This document shows positions 9,323 through 18,008 of a stretch of DNA of 64,000 nt, piece after piece. The notes beneath the pieces were generated by a model. That model had not been told where the DNA came from, did not search any database, and saw only the letters and a list, made by a program, of their open reading frames with translations. Source of the stretch: Bartonella rochalimae ATCC BAA-1498 (GTDB lineage Bacteria; Pseudomonadota; Alphaproteobacteria; Rhizobiales; Rhizobiaceae); assembly GCF_000706645.1 (NCBI RefSeq), contig NZ_KL407337.1, forward strand, positions 250,320 through 314,319. The letters are read 5' to 3'. Both the position numbers and the translations under genes were made by a program. Within the stretch, counting starts at the first letter, position 1; every line of letters begins with the position of its first letter.

Positions 9323-10864
9323 ATGCGTGACATATACTATATAACGACTCCAATTTTTTATCCCAATAGTGCTCCGCATATTGGACATGCCTATAACGCA
9401 ATTGTAAGTGATACTTTGGCTCGTTTTCAAAAAGCTGATGGAAAAAATGTATTTTTTCTATCTGGTACGGATGAACATGGTCTAAAGATGCAACAAACAG
9501 CAGAAATGTTAAATATAACACCTCAACAACTTGCAGATCGCAACAGTGCTGTTTTTCAAAAAATGCTTGCAGTGCTTAATTGCTCTAATAATGATTTTAT
9601 TCGCACAACGGAAGAACGGCATCATAAAGCTTGTCAAGAACTTTGGAAAAAAATGGAAGCTAAAGGTGATATTTATCTTGGTTGTTATGCTGGTTGGTAT
9701 TCAGTTCGTCAAGAATCTTACTATGAAGAGAAAGATACCGAAGTTGATCAAGAAGGAGTTCGTCGTGAGAAAGAGTTAGGATCTCCAGTTGAATGGAATG
9801 AAGAAGAAAGTTATTTTTTCAGACTTTCACGTTATGAAAAAGCACTTCTTCAACATTATGAAAAATATCCTGATTTTATTGGGCCTAATGAGCGACGCAA
9901 TGAAATTATAAGTTTTGTTAAATCAGGCCTGAAAGACATTTCCATTTCACGAACAACTTTTGATTGGGGCATTCGTGTTCCGGGAAATCCAAAACATGTA
10001 ATGTACGTTTGGGTTGATGCACTAACAAATTATCTTACTGGAATTGATTTTTTCAATGAGACTTCGAAAAAACGTAATTTTTGGCCTGCAGATGTCCATA
10101 TTATTGGTAAAGACATTACTCGTTTTCATGCAATTTATTGGCCAGCATTTTTAATGTCTGCTGAAATTGAATTACCTAAACGAATTTTCGCACACGGATT
10201 TTTACTTAATCGCGGTGCTAAAATGTCAAAGTCTATTGGAAATGTAGTTGATCCTTTTGAAATGGTTGATTGTTATGGACTTGATCAAGTACGTTATTTT
10301 TTTCTTCGTGAAGTACCATTTGGACAAGATGGTAGTTACAATCATGATAATTTTGTAAATCGCATTAATGCTGATCTTGCTAATGATCTTGGTAATTTAG
10401 CGCAACGTTCTTTATCTATGGTTGAAAAAAATTGTAATATGAAAGTTCCTACGCCAGCTGCATTTCTAATTCAAGATGAACAACTGTTGAAACAATCTCT
10501 TCAAGTGCTTGAAGTTGTCCGCCAAACTATGTCAAATCAGGCCCCACATTTAGCACTTTCGGCTATTTTTTCAGTTGTAGCAGATGCCAATCGTTATTTT
10601 GCTAATGAAGAGCCTTGGAGTTTGCGTAAAAATAATCCAGAAAGGTTTTTTACAGTTCTCTATATAACTTTAGAGGTTTTGCGGCGAATAGGGATCATGC
10701 TTTTACCTTTCATTCCACAATCAGCAACTAAACTTCTTGATAGTCTTGCAATTGCTGAAGAGGATCGATTATTGCATCATATTAGTGATTTAAAAATTAA
10801 AGAGGAGACAGTACTTCCACCACCAGTACCAATTTTCCCTCGTTATATTTCTAAAGAAAGCTGA
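9323..10864 (+). CDS. metG: Methionyl-tRNA synthetase
   Basis: Charges tRNA-Met, including the initiator. The 513-residue product (from the ATG at 9323, [15 protein letters not shown]) is a class I synthetase with HIGH at residues 19-22 (PHIGHAYNA) and KMSKS near residue 300 ([10 protein letters not shown]). The connective peptide has [16 protein letters not shown] without the four-cysteine zinc knuckle, so this is the short zinc-poor type. There is no C-terminal EMAP/tRNA-binding domain. An in-frame ATG at 9311 would add four residues; no clear ribosome binding site decides between them. Confidence 0.95.
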   Translation: MRDIYYITTPIFYPNSAPHIGHAYNAIVSDTLARFQKADGKNVFFLSGTDEHGLKMQQTAEMLNITPQQLADRNSAVFQKMLAVLNCSNNDFIRTTEERHHKACQELWKKMEAKGDIYLGCYAGWYSVRQESYYEEKDTEVDQEGVRREKELGSPVEWNEEESYFFRLSRYEKALLQHYEKYPDFIGPNERRNEIISFVKSGLKDISISRTTFDWGIRVPGNPKHVMYVWVDALTNYLTGIDFFNETSKKRNFWPADVHIIGKDITRFHAIYWPAFLMSAEIELPKRIFAHGFLLNRGAKMSKSIGNVVDPFEMVDCYGLDQVRYFFLREVPFGQDGSYNHDNFVNRINADLANDLGNLAQRSLSMVEKNCNMKVPTPAAFLIQDEQLLKQSLQVLEVVRQTMSNQAPHLALSAIFSVVADANRYFANEEPWSLRKNNPERFFTVLYITLEVLRRIGIMLLPFIPQSATKLLDSLAIAEEDRLLHHISDLKIKEETVLPPPVPIFPRYISKES

Positions 10865-10872
10865 TATTAACA

Positions 10873-11646
10873 ATGTTAATTGATACGCACTGCCATCTTG
10901 ATTTTGAGGATTTTTCACAAGACTTGAGTGGAATTATTCAGCGAGCTCTAGCTGCTAATGTTGGACGCATGATAACAATTTCGACACATTCTCATAAGCT
11001 CGATAAGCTTTTAGAAATTACACAAACTTATGATCAAGTCTTTTGTTCTGTTGGAACTCATCCTAACTATGTACATGAAGAACAAAATATTCAAGTTGAA
11101 AATCTTATTCATTTATCAAGGCATCCTAAAATCGTTGCATTTGGTGAATCTGGACTTGATTATCATTACAATTATTCTTCGCCTCAAGAGCAAAAGAAAA
11201 ATTTTATAAAGCATATTATTGCTTCTCAAGAAACACAATTACCTCTTGTGATTCATTCGCGTAATGCTGATTTAGATATGGAACAAATATTACGTGAGAA
11301 AATAAAAGAAAAATGTTTTCCATTTATTCTTCATTGTTATTCTTCTGGAATGCAGCTTGCTCATGCCGGTATTGAACTTGGTGGCTATATATCTTTTTCA
11401 GGTATTCTTACTTTCAAGAATGCTTCTGAAATTCGTGAAATAGCAAAGATTATTCCTCATAAGCGCTTATTGATTGAAACAGATGCTCCGTTTTTAGCAC
11501 CTGTTCCTTATCGTGGTAAAACAAATGAGCCATCTTTTTTGTATCATACAGCTACTGTTCTTGCTAAAACTATTAATTTAAGCATTGAAGAAGCAATACA
11601 AATAACAACGCAGAATGCTTTTCGTTTGTTTAGTAAAATGAAATAG
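10873..11646 (+). CDS. TatD-family metal-dependent hydrolase
   Basis: A 257-residue TIM-barrel hydrolase of the TatD/YcfH family; members are DNases or tRNA/D-aminoacyl hydrolases and the substrate here is unknown. Metal ligands are visible: HCH in DTHCHLDF (residues 4-8), Glu in FGESGLDYHY, His in VIHSRNAD, His in LHCYSS, and Asp in ETDAPFLAP. Eight bases separate it from metG, and the next gene starts eight bases after its stop, so it is inside the tmk-holB-metG operon. Confidence 0.92.
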   Translation: MLIDTHCHLDFEDFSQDLSGIIQRALAANVGRMITISTHSHKLDKLLEITQTYDQVFCSVGTHPNYVHEEQNIQVENLIHLSRHPKIVAFGESGLDYHYNYSSPQEQKKNFIKHIIASQETQLPLVIHSRNADLDMEQILREKIKEKCFPFILHCYSSGMQLAHAGIELGGYISFSGILTFKNASEIREIAKIIPHKRLLIETDAPFLAPVPYRGKTNEPSFLYHTATVLAKTINLSIEEAIQITTQNAFRLFSKMK

Positions 11647-11654
11647 AGCAAAAA

Positions 11655-12467
11655 ATGTGTCATCGATATCGTTTTACAATATTGGGTTGCGGTTCATCAC
11701 CAGGAGTACCACGTCCTAATGGTTATTGGGGAGCTTGTGATTCAAATAATTCTAAAAATAAACGCTATAGAACTTCTTTATTAGTTGAACGAATTCATAA
11801 ATTAGGAATGAAAACAACAGCCATTATTGATACTGGTCCAGATTTTCGTTCACAAATGATTAATGCGCGTGTTAGCCATCTTAATGCTGCTGTTTATACG
11901 CATTTCCATGCAGATCATACTCACGGTATTGATGATTTACGCAGCTATGCTCTTGCACAAAAATGTTTAATAGATATTTATGCAGATGCTTTTACGTTAA
12001 AACACCTTAATAAAGCTTTTGGTTATTGTTTTCAAACGCCAAAAGGATCACATTATTTACCTATTTTAAAAGAAAATCTTATATGTGAAAAAAGTGAGTT
12101 TAGAATCCAAGGGGAGGGTGGAGACATTATTTTAAAGGCACATTTACAAATTCATGGCGCCACTCATTCTTTGGGTTTTCGTATTGGTAATGTTGCTTAT
12201 TGCACAGATGTTAGCGAATTTCCTGAAGAAACACTATCAGGCCTTATGAATTTAGATGTTTTAATTATTGATGCTCTTCAATTTAAGCCTCATCCAAGCC
12301 ATTTTTCAGTTGATCAAGCATTATATTGGATAAAATATTTAAAACCAAAACGGGCTATATTAACACATATGGATAACTCGCTTGATTATAATGATGTTGT
12401 AAATTATGTCCCAGCACATGTTGAGCCAGCGTATCAAGGACTTACTTTTGAAACAAATGTACTATAA
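11655..12467 (+). CDS. MBL-fold metallo-hydrolase (PhnP/RNase Z-like)
   Basis: A 270-residue metallo-beta-lactamase-fold protein, the last gene of the tmk-holB-metG-tatD unit. The N-terminus LGCGSSPGVPRP is typical of the PhnP/RNase Z-like group, and THFHADHTHGIDDLR gives the HxHxDH metal site. GATHSLGFRIG, CTDVSEFPEE and LTHMD supply further ligands. PhnP proteins are cyclic phosphodiesterases, but no phn genes are nearby, so only a general hydrolase call is made. Confidence 0.88.
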   Translation: MCHRYRFTILGCGSSPGVPRPNGYWGACDSNNSKNKRYRTSLLVERIHKLGMKTTAIIDTGPDFRSQMINARVSHLNAAVYTHFHADHTHGIDDLRSYALAQKCLIDIYADAFTLKHLNKAFGYCFQTPKGSHYLPILKENLICEKSEFRIQGEGGDIILKAHLQIHGATHSLGFRIGNVAYCTDVSEFPEETLSGLMNLDVLIIDALQFKPHPSHFSVDQALYWIKYLKPKRAILTHMDNSLDYNDVVNYVPAHVEPAYQGLTFETNVL

Positions 12468-12548
12468 GATAGATATTTTATAAATTATCGCATAATATAT
12501 ATTATGGAACTTTAATTCATTAAAATTAATATAAGAATAATTGCTTTC

Positions 12549-13310
12549 TTATTTTTTCTTATTTTTTACACCTAATTTTGGAAAAAATTGCATAACAGCA
12601 CCAATACAATAAATGTAAAAACCAGAGATTGAAATTCCAATTTTAATCCAATTTGGAGCATTTAGCTGATGAAAAAGTGCAGCTATACCAAAACAGCACC
12701 ATATAAGAAAAATTAGAAAATTAAGCACACGTAATCGGATAACTCTCACTGGATGGATAAAATAAATAGGTAAAAAAGATATAATTGCCGATAAAGAAAT
12801 AATAATGAAAGTAACATATTCCCCCGGTCTTAGTACAAAAAGCATAAACACTATCATATTCCAAACTACAGGAAATCCTTTAAAAAAATTTTCTTCAGTT
12901 TTCATTCCAGTATCTGCGTAATAAATAGCTGATGAAATGATGATAATGGCGCTTAATATAAATGATAGTCTAGGATTCATAAAACCACTTTGATAAAGCG
13001 CAAATGCTGGAATTAAAACATAAGTTATATAATCAATAATATTGTCTAGTATTTCACCAGACCAGGTTGGAAGTACACATTTTATGTCTAATTTACGTGC
13101 AATTGGCCCATCAATACCATCAACAAAAAGAGCAACTCCAAGCCAGAAAAACATAGAGACCCATTCTTTTTCGGATGCAGATATTAGAGAGAGAAACGCC
13201 AAAAATGAGCCTGAGGCTGTTAATAAATGAACAGAAAATGCTTTTACTTGCAATACTGTTATTATTTTTGGATATAAGCTATCCCTATTGATTTTAGTCT
13301 TAGGTTTCAA
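12549..13310 (-). CDS. pcs: Phosphatidylcholine synthase
   Basis: Makes phosphatidylcholine by condensing choline with CDP-diacylglycerol, a pathway found in rhizobia, brucellae and other host-associated bacteria. The 253-residue product is an integral membrane protein with the CDP-alcohol phosphotransferase signature spread over DGIDGPIARKL and WSGEILDNIIDY, and about seven to eight hydrophobic helices. VKAFSVHLLTASGSFLAFLSL near residue 25 is the usual start of Pcs proteins. It faces the MBL-fold gene convergently across an 81-bp AT-rich gap. If the host supplies choline, this is the direct route to a eukaryote-like membrane lipid. Confidence 0.93.
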   Translation of the reverse strand: MKPKTKINRDSLYPKIITVLQVKAFSVHLLTASGSFLAFLSLISASEKEWVSMFFWLGVALFVDGIDGPIARKLDIKCVLPTWSGEILDNIIDYITYVLIPAFALYQSGFMNPRLSFILSAIIIISSAIYYADTGMKTEENFFKGFPVVWNMIVFMLFVLRPGEYVTFIIISLSAIISFLPIYFIHPVRVIRLRVLNFLIFLIWCCFGIAALFHQLNAPNWIKIGISISGFYIYCIGAVMQFFPKLGVKNKKK

Positions 13311-13506
13311 GGTTTTCTATCCTAATTAGAGCCTTTATTTATTTTTTAAAATGCTATCTCTGTTTATTTTATGACTGATATCTAAAAAGAGTACAAGATA
13401 ACTACTTTATATTTATTTAGGTAATATAATAAGATATAATTTATGTGAAGATGTTATAACAATTAATATTAAAAAGGCTTAAACAATCTTGATATCTAAA
13501 AAAAAT

Positions 13507-14709
13507 ATGCATCAAAATATTGCTGTCATTGGTGCTGGCCAAATCGGTATGTTGGCAGCACTTAATCTTGCTCGTAAAGGGCATTCTGTATCTTTGATTG
13601 GTCCACCTGCTAAAAGAGATGAATTACGAACAACTGCTCTTATGATGCCTACAATTCATATGCTGCAAACCCTCAATATTTGGGATACTCTTAAATGTCA
13701 TGCAGCAGCTTTATCTTCAATTAGAATTATTGATATAACATCTCAGATTATACGAGCCCCTACTGTAAACTTTCACTCCATTGAAATTGGTGAAAAAGCT
13801 TTCGGTTATAATATACCTAATTTAAAATTAAATGACGCTTTAACCAATACTATTAAACACACACCAAATATTACAAGGTTTTTTTCTTTAGTAAAAGATT
13901 TTAGTCATCAAAAAGATCATATTTGCATTATTCTTGAAGATGAAGAAGTTATTAAAGCACCACTTGTTGTTGCTGCTGATGGACGTTCTTCTCCGACAAG
14001 AGCAGCGGCTGGAATTAATATCAAACAATGGAATTACCCACAAATAGCACTTGTTTTTAATTTTTTACATAATTTACCTCATCAAAATATATCAACTGAA
14101 TTTTATACAAAAGATGGTCTTTTTACGCAAGTTCCTTTACCAGGTAATAAATCTAGTCTTGTATGGATTGGTAGCCTTTCTCGTGCTAAAGAGCTTTTGA
14201 ATATGGAATTAGAAGAGGTTGCAACAATGATTGAAAATCAAATGCAAGCAATTCTTGGTGAAATAAAAATAGAAACTAAGATTCAAACATGGCCTCTTTT
14301 AGGTCTTATTCCTGATCTTTTTGCTGCTAATAGAATAATTTTAGTTGGTGAAGCAGCTCATGTTTTTCCTCCCATTGGTGCACAGGGATTTAATTTAGGG
14401 ATACGTGATATTCAAACTTTGGTTGATCTCATACCCGATGAAGTATCTACTGCTGCTTTAAAAGAAATTATTGCGAATTATAATCAACATCGTAAATCTG
14501 ATATATTTATTCGAAGTGGTTTCGTTCATACACTTAGCTATGCCTTACTCTCCAATATGTTACCTGTTCATATTTTACGCAGTGCTGGGCTTGAATTATT
14601 ACGTAATTGCTCACCATTACGTCATTTATTTATGAGAGAAGGAATGGATTATGGTTATGGCTCTAAAACAATTATGAATATGTTCACAACCAAGTCAATT
14701 AATAATTAG
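13507..14709 (+). CDS. UbiH/COQ6-family FAD-dependent monooxygenase
   Basis: A 400-residue flavoprotein hydroxylase of the UbiH/UbiF/VisC family, which hydroxylates the ring of ubiquinone precursors. The N-terminal Rossmann motif is GAGQIGMLAALNLARKG. A DG-type motif follows in VVAADGRSSPTRAAAG, and the second FAD motif is LVGEAAHVFPPIGAQGFNLGIRD, with Glu where many homologues have Asp. The ATG at 13507 is preferred; an in-frame TTG at 13489 would add six residues, and neither has a strong ribosome binding site. The exact ring position it acts on cannot be told from sequence. Confidence 0.88.
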   Translation: MHQNIAVIGAGQIGMLAALNLARKGHSVSLIGPPAKRDELRTTALMMPTIHMLQTLNIWDTLKCHAAALSSIRIIDITSQIIRAPTVNFHSIEIGEKAFGYNIPNLKLNDALTNTIKHTPNITRFFSLVKDFSHQKDHICIILEDEEVIKAPLVVAADGRSSPTRAAAGINIKQWNYPQIALVFNFLHNLPHQNISTEFYTKDGLFTQVPLPGNKSSLVWIGSLSRAKELLNMELEEVATMIENQMQAILGEIKIETKIQTWPLLGLIPDLFAANRIILVGEAAHVFPPIGAQGFNLGIRDIQTLVDLIPDEVSTAALKEIIANYNQHRKSDIFIRSGFVHTLSYALLSNMLPVHILRSAGLELLRNCSPLRHLFMREGMDYGYGSKTIMNMFTTKSINN

Positions 14710-14863
14710 ATTATTGAGTAATGAAGAAATATATTTTACTCTTCTAAATACAAGTCTAACCATATAAAAATGAAAATCTTTAATTTTTTCTCATTATTAA
14801 TATAAGCTTTAAGAGCTAGAAAATATTTAAAAAGTTTTTTTCATAAATAAAAACTAATATATA

Positions 14864-14877
14864 AATGCGCGCGCATT
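14864..14877. promoter_or_regulatory. Perfect 14-bp palindrome AATGCGCGCGCATT
   Basis: AATGCGCGCGCATT reads the same on both strands and its alternating C/G core stands out in AT-rich DNA. It lies about 160 bp before the exported-protein gene at 15040. It could be an operator half-site pair; no regulator is indicated. Confidence 0.35.
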
Positions 14878-14928
14878 AAAATAAACGCTCATACAATTTG
14901 TTAAAACGAAAAAAATCTTACTATTTTC

Positions 14929-14950
14929 TATAAAATAGTATTGAAAATAA
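14929..14950. promoter_or_regulatory. Hairpin: 9-bp perfect stem, 4-nt loop
   Basis: TACTATTTT and AAAATAGTA pair perfectly around CTAT. Read on the minus strand the hairpin is followed by AGATTTTTTT, as in an intrinsic terminator, but no minus-strand gene ends here. On the plus strand it would lie in the leader of the gene at 15040. The role is unsure. Confidence 0.35.
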
Positions 14951-15039
14951 AATATTAGGGAACTCATTAAGAATAAAAGGGTTAAGTTAGATAAATGTGA
15001 ATATTTGAGGAAATTTTTCCCATCAATGGTACATAAACA

Positions 15040-15384
15040 ATGAAATTAAATAAAAGTTTGAGATTAACTATTCTTTTTATGGTAATTGTTTGTATCTCAC
15101 CCACTGTTATCGCTTTACCAATAAATATTTACTACGATCCCTGTTATCTAACATCCAAATATATTGTCTTTCAAAAAACAAGCAAAGTAGGAAAAAACTC
15201 TTTTACCGCTTCACAAATCAGAAATTATCTTACAAAAAATGGTTTTAGAAATATTAAACGGTTACGTTTAGATGATAAAGGTGTTTGGCGTGCTTTAGCA
15301 GAATTTAAAAACTGTTATTTTCTTATATCTATTGATTATTCTGGAACAATAAGCATTCAAAATGAAAGAAAAAAATATGATTAA
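15040..15384 (+). CDS. Small exported protein with PepSY-like domain
   Basis: A 114-residue protein with a signal peptide (positive MKLNKSLR, hydrophobic core to about residue 24, likely cleavage near IALP). The mature part contains SFTASQIRNYLTKNGFRNIKRLRLDD and ISIDYSGTIS. The pattern of a helix followed by a two-strand hairpin resembles PepSY-type periplasmic domains, which occur in protease inhibitors and envelope proteins. Two cysteines (PCYL, KNCYF) could form a disulphide. It overlaps the next small membrane-protein gene, so the two are co-expressed. Function is unknown. Confidence 0.7.
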   Translation: MKLNKSLRLTILFMVIVCISPTVIALPINIYYDPCYLTSKYIVFQKTSKVGKNSFTASQIRNYLTKNGFRNIKRLRLDDKGVWRALAEFKNCYFLISIDYSGTISIQNERKKYD

Positions 15385-15688
15385 TTTAAAAGCTTATAGT
15401 GATATTAATTCAGAAAATTATGGAAGAAGTTTTTTGAAAAGAATTTATTATTATATTAAAGATTTAGCATTGATTGGAGCCCTCAATGGTAGTTTATCAG
15501 GAGCAGTTGCAGCAATTCTTGCGAATTATGGCTATATTTCTCTTCCAGGATTTGGTCCAATTATCGCAATAGGTATACGCCTAACACTTCCCGCCGGAAT
15601 AATAATTGGTGTTACAATAGGATCAGTAATAGGTATCATTATTAGTATTATTTTTAAGTTTTTAAATAATTGTAATACTTTTCAATAA
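15362..15688 (+). CDS. Small glycine-zipper membrane protein
   Basis: Up to 108 residues (ATG at 15362; an ATG at 15377 gives 103). Either start overlaps the end of the upstream exported-protein gene, by 23 or 8 bases. After a hydrophilic 35-residue head come two glycine-rich hydrophobic helices, ALIGALNGSLSGAVAAIL and GIIIGVTIGSVIGIIISI, joined by SLPGFGPIIAIG. The helix-GxGP-helix pattern resembles the C-terminal glycine-zipper hairpin of small bacterial stress and membrane-inserting proteins (YflT/DUF1269-like). No enzymatic motif is seen. It is probably an inner-membrane partner of the exported protein encoded upstream. Confidence 0.65.
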   Translation: MKEKNMINLKAYSDINSENYGRSFLKRIYYYIKDLALIGALNGSLSGAVAAILANYGYISLPGFGPIIAIGIRLTLPAGIIIGVTIGSVIGIIISIIFKFLNNCNTFQ

Positions 15689-16106
15689 TTATTTTTTTTT
15701 AAGTTTTGTGATGATAAAAATTTAATTATTTATATTATATATGAATTAATTCTTTTCTTTATATTATCATTTTATTTCATCATTATAGATTTTTATTTTA
15801 ATAAGTTATCTCATTATATATTACAAACATGTTAATTGATATTTATTAAGGCATTATGCGTTTTTTGTATTTTCTCGTAGCAAATGTTATAAAATATTAA
15901 CAACTCTCCTCCCCTTTCCTGTTTTCTAATATCCAAATTTACAATTAAGATTCAAAAGTATTATTATATTGATGATGCTTATTCATTTTGATAAAAATAT
16001 TTAAAACAATTTAATTAAAATGTTTAGAAATAAATTTAGGTCATTGACCTTTTAAAAGAACCTTGTAAAAAGTATATTGCTCTTTGAACAAGGTTGTATT
16101 TACTTT
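15689..16106. other. AT-rich spacer before tRNA-Ser
   Basis: No reading frame is supported in these 418 bp. The end must hold the tRNA-Ser promoter: TTGACC at 16044 is a candidate -35. A perfect 8-bp inverted repeat, AACCTTGT (16059-16066) and ACAAGGTT (16088-16095), lies between it and the tRNA. Confidence 0.45.
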
Positions 16107-16196
16107 GGAGGGGTGGTCGAGTGGTTTAAGGCACCGGTCTTGAAAACCGGCGTGCAGGGAACTGTACCGTGGGTTCGAATCCCACCCCCTCCGCCA
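16107..16196 (+). tRNA. tRNA-Ser (anticodon UGA)
   Basis: A 90-nt class II tRNA with encoded CCA. Acceptor GGAGGGG pairs with CCCCTCC before discriminator G and CCA. The anticodon stem CCGGT/ACCGG encloses the loop CTTGAAA, giving anticodon TGA, which reads UCN serine codons. A long variable arm follows, and the T arm is GTGGG-TTCGAAT-CCCAC. It lies immediately left of the Tn3 remnant. Confidence 0.97.
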
Positions 16197-16216
16197 TAGC
16201 ACTTTTATCGTGCTAT
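16196..16216 (+). terminator. Possible terminator after tRNA-Ser
   Basis: ATAGCAC and GTGCTAT form a 7-bp stem with loop TTTTATC directly at the tRNA 3' end. There is no T-tract after it, so it may instead assist 3' processing. Confidence 0.4.
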
Positions 16217-16327
16217 AACATACTGATTTTACATGTGTTTTTTTAAGGTGCAGGATTCTTAAATAAAGGTTAGGGAATAGGATTTCATATTTTCTTCTAA
16301 AATCTATTACGAATCAATCTCGTTTTT

Positions 16328-17365
16328 TGTTCTTTTTATTGACGCCATCTCACCATCACCCCAGATATTTACCAGTGGAACGCTATTTTGTGCTGCGACC
16401 AGAATGGCGTTTGCTTCTCGAATCGTTTCGTCTCTGATATAATTGCTGTCTGTCCAGGTCAGGCGGTCACGCTCTAGTGCCGCGACATCATTACGTAATA
16501 AATGGCTCCGGACCGGTGTTACAGGCTTCAGCCATCAGCATTGCACAGATGCTGATATTCAGTCCGAGACGCGGGAGCTTTGCTCTGATGAATAGGTAAA
16601 GGTACCGGCGAAATGGATTCGGGCATCGATTTCCAGTATAAGTTCAGGAAAATCAACGCGTGGCAACATATCGGCCATTCGCTGCCGCAATACGATCAGT
16701 GATGCTGTTTCTTCAATGGCATTCAGAAGACTCAAGATCAGCTCAGTTTTATTGCCATTCTCTGCAAATCTGACTGTCGAGTTTTCCGGTAGTCGGTCCT
16801 GCACATCACGATATGTTGAATCCAGTTCTGTTGCGATGAGCCGACAGAGTGACACTAGGTGCTGATGATAATCCCAGAGAGCGGCAGATTATTGGACGCA
16901 GAGCTTCCCATTTCTTACTCATTAAAAGTTAAACGTTATTAGCAGATTGAACAAGTGATGTCACATTATTTACAGCATGTTTCAGTACATATTCGGAAAT
17001 GGTATTGAAGATATTATCACGAATATCAGTATCAGGTAACTTGTCGTCAAGGATCATCCGACATGCTTTTGCCAGTATTTCTGCTGCACGATCCAGATCT
17101 TTAAGTGTTCATTGGTGGTTCCGTTTATTTACCTGGATAGCTTCATTGAACAGACCCCAGAGTGTGTTTCAAGTCATTTAAGTGCATCATCCTACACCGT
17201 CACCTCCATACAGCAGAAGAATGCAACAAGCGTAACCAGTTTTCTTTTTTCTGGTAAGCACTGAAGCGCTGTTGTTTTAGCCGTTGAGGCATAACGTACC
17301 AGGGCAGCAATACGGGTATCCAGACATAACATGCCTTCCCTCTATACCCAAATAGCGGATAGAAA
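16328..17365 (-). pseudogene. tnpA: Decayed Tn3-family transposase (TnpA) remnant
   Basis: Read right to left, several frames together spell the middle of a Tn3-family transposase: AALVRYASTAK and LPEKRKLVTLVAFF, then TLKDLDRAAEILAKACRMIL and ILDDKLPDTDIRDNIF, then WEALRPIICRSLGL, then (16559-16855, intact) LDSTYRDVQDRLPENSTVRF and LPRVDFPELILEIDARIHF, then LNISICAMLMAEACNTGPEP and SNYIRDETIREANAILVAAQ ending NIWGDGEMAS. Frames change near 16560 (one base lost) and 16505 (one base gained), and there are stops in the right part. About 100 residues of the family alignment appear missing near 16860-16930. Both protein ends, the terminal repeats and a resolvase are absent. The stretch is visibly richer in G+C than its surroundings, as expected of acquired DNA. 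Confidence 0.85.
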
Positions 17366-17488
17366 ACACCTAGCAATAGAATCAATAAAAAACTTCAAAA
17401 AAGTTCGGGATGAAATAGAAAAAACATAATAAAATCAATGGAACCAAAAACCCTAACTTTTAGATAACCTGTTGATTTTATTTAAATA

Positions 17489-17564
17489 TGGTGAGCGCGC
17501 AGGGATTCGAACCCTGGACCTACTGATTAAAAGTCAGTTGCTCTACCAGCTGAGCTACGCGCTC
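17489..17564 (-). tRNA. tRNA-Lys (anticodon UUU)
   Basis: A 76-nt tRNA with encoded CCA. Acceptor GAGCGCG pairs with CGCGCTC, discriminator A. The D arm is GCTC/GAGC, the anticodon stem ACTGA/TCAGT encloses CTTTTAA (anticodon TTT), and the T arm is CAGGG-TTCGAAT-CCCTG. It flanks the right side of the Tn3 remnant. Confidence 0.97.
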
Positions 17565-17601
17565 CCCAAACAAGTTAACCTTGCTTATGGAAATTGGGCT
17601 G

Positions 17602-17630
17602 AACATACGATTGACTCTTCATTTGGTCAA
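17602..17630 (-). promoter_or_regulatory. Promoter of tRNA-Lys
   Basis: On the minus strand a -35 box TTGACC (17630-17625) and a -10 box TATGTT (17607-17602) are separated by 17 bp. The predicted start near 17595 would leave a leader of about 30 nt before the tRNA. Box spacing and position are right for a sigma-70-type stable-RNA promoter. Confidence 0.55.
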
Positions 17631-18008
17631 TACTTTATTAAAAAAATATTATTTTCTAATTTTATTTATTAAAATTCTATTTATTTCTTATAAACTTTTT
17701 TCATTCTCTTTTAATTTAGAAGATAAATTATAATATTATATTAATTGCTAGGAAAATAGCTTAAATATGTATTATTTATCATATCAAAATATTCTAAAGT
17801 AAATTTCATTGTAATTAATTAATAAGGAAAATATTTATCACTAACGGGAAAAAGATTATAAATTTATATTATAAAATTATCATAAAAAAGTTTTAAATAA
17901 CTTTATAAAAAATTCTAAAGCCTTTAAATATTTAATTTCTTTTTTGGCTAAAATAGCAGAAATAATGAATCAAATGAGATCTTCATTAGAGAATTTGCAG
18001 GAATTATT
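17631..18008. other. AT-rich spacer before rimO
   Basis: No gene or clear structured element is seen; it should contain the rimO promoter. GCAGGAAT directly before 18009 is the rimO ribosome binding site. Confidence 0.5.

Larger units (their letters stand above)
14710..15039. other. Leader/spacer before the small envelope gene pair
   Basis: A 330-bp AT-rich spacer without a reading frame. It contains two clear inverted repeats (14864-14877 and 14929-14950), so it probably holds the promoter and any control sites of the small gene pair that follows. Confidence 0.5.

Noticed and set aside
14281-14420. GE in place of GD in the second FAD motif of the UbiH-type protein as a defect
   Set aside because: The rest of the motif is intact and Glu is a conservative change, so loss of function is not supported.
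16559-16855. A 98-codon minus-strand frame as a stand-alone gene
   Set aside because: Its content is the middle of a Tn3 TnpA, and neighbouring frames continue the same protein on both sides, so it is a fragment.
17472-17672. A plus-strand frame of 66 codons across the tRNA-Lys region
   Set aside because: It reads the antisense of the tRNA and its promoter; the tRNA explains the sequence.
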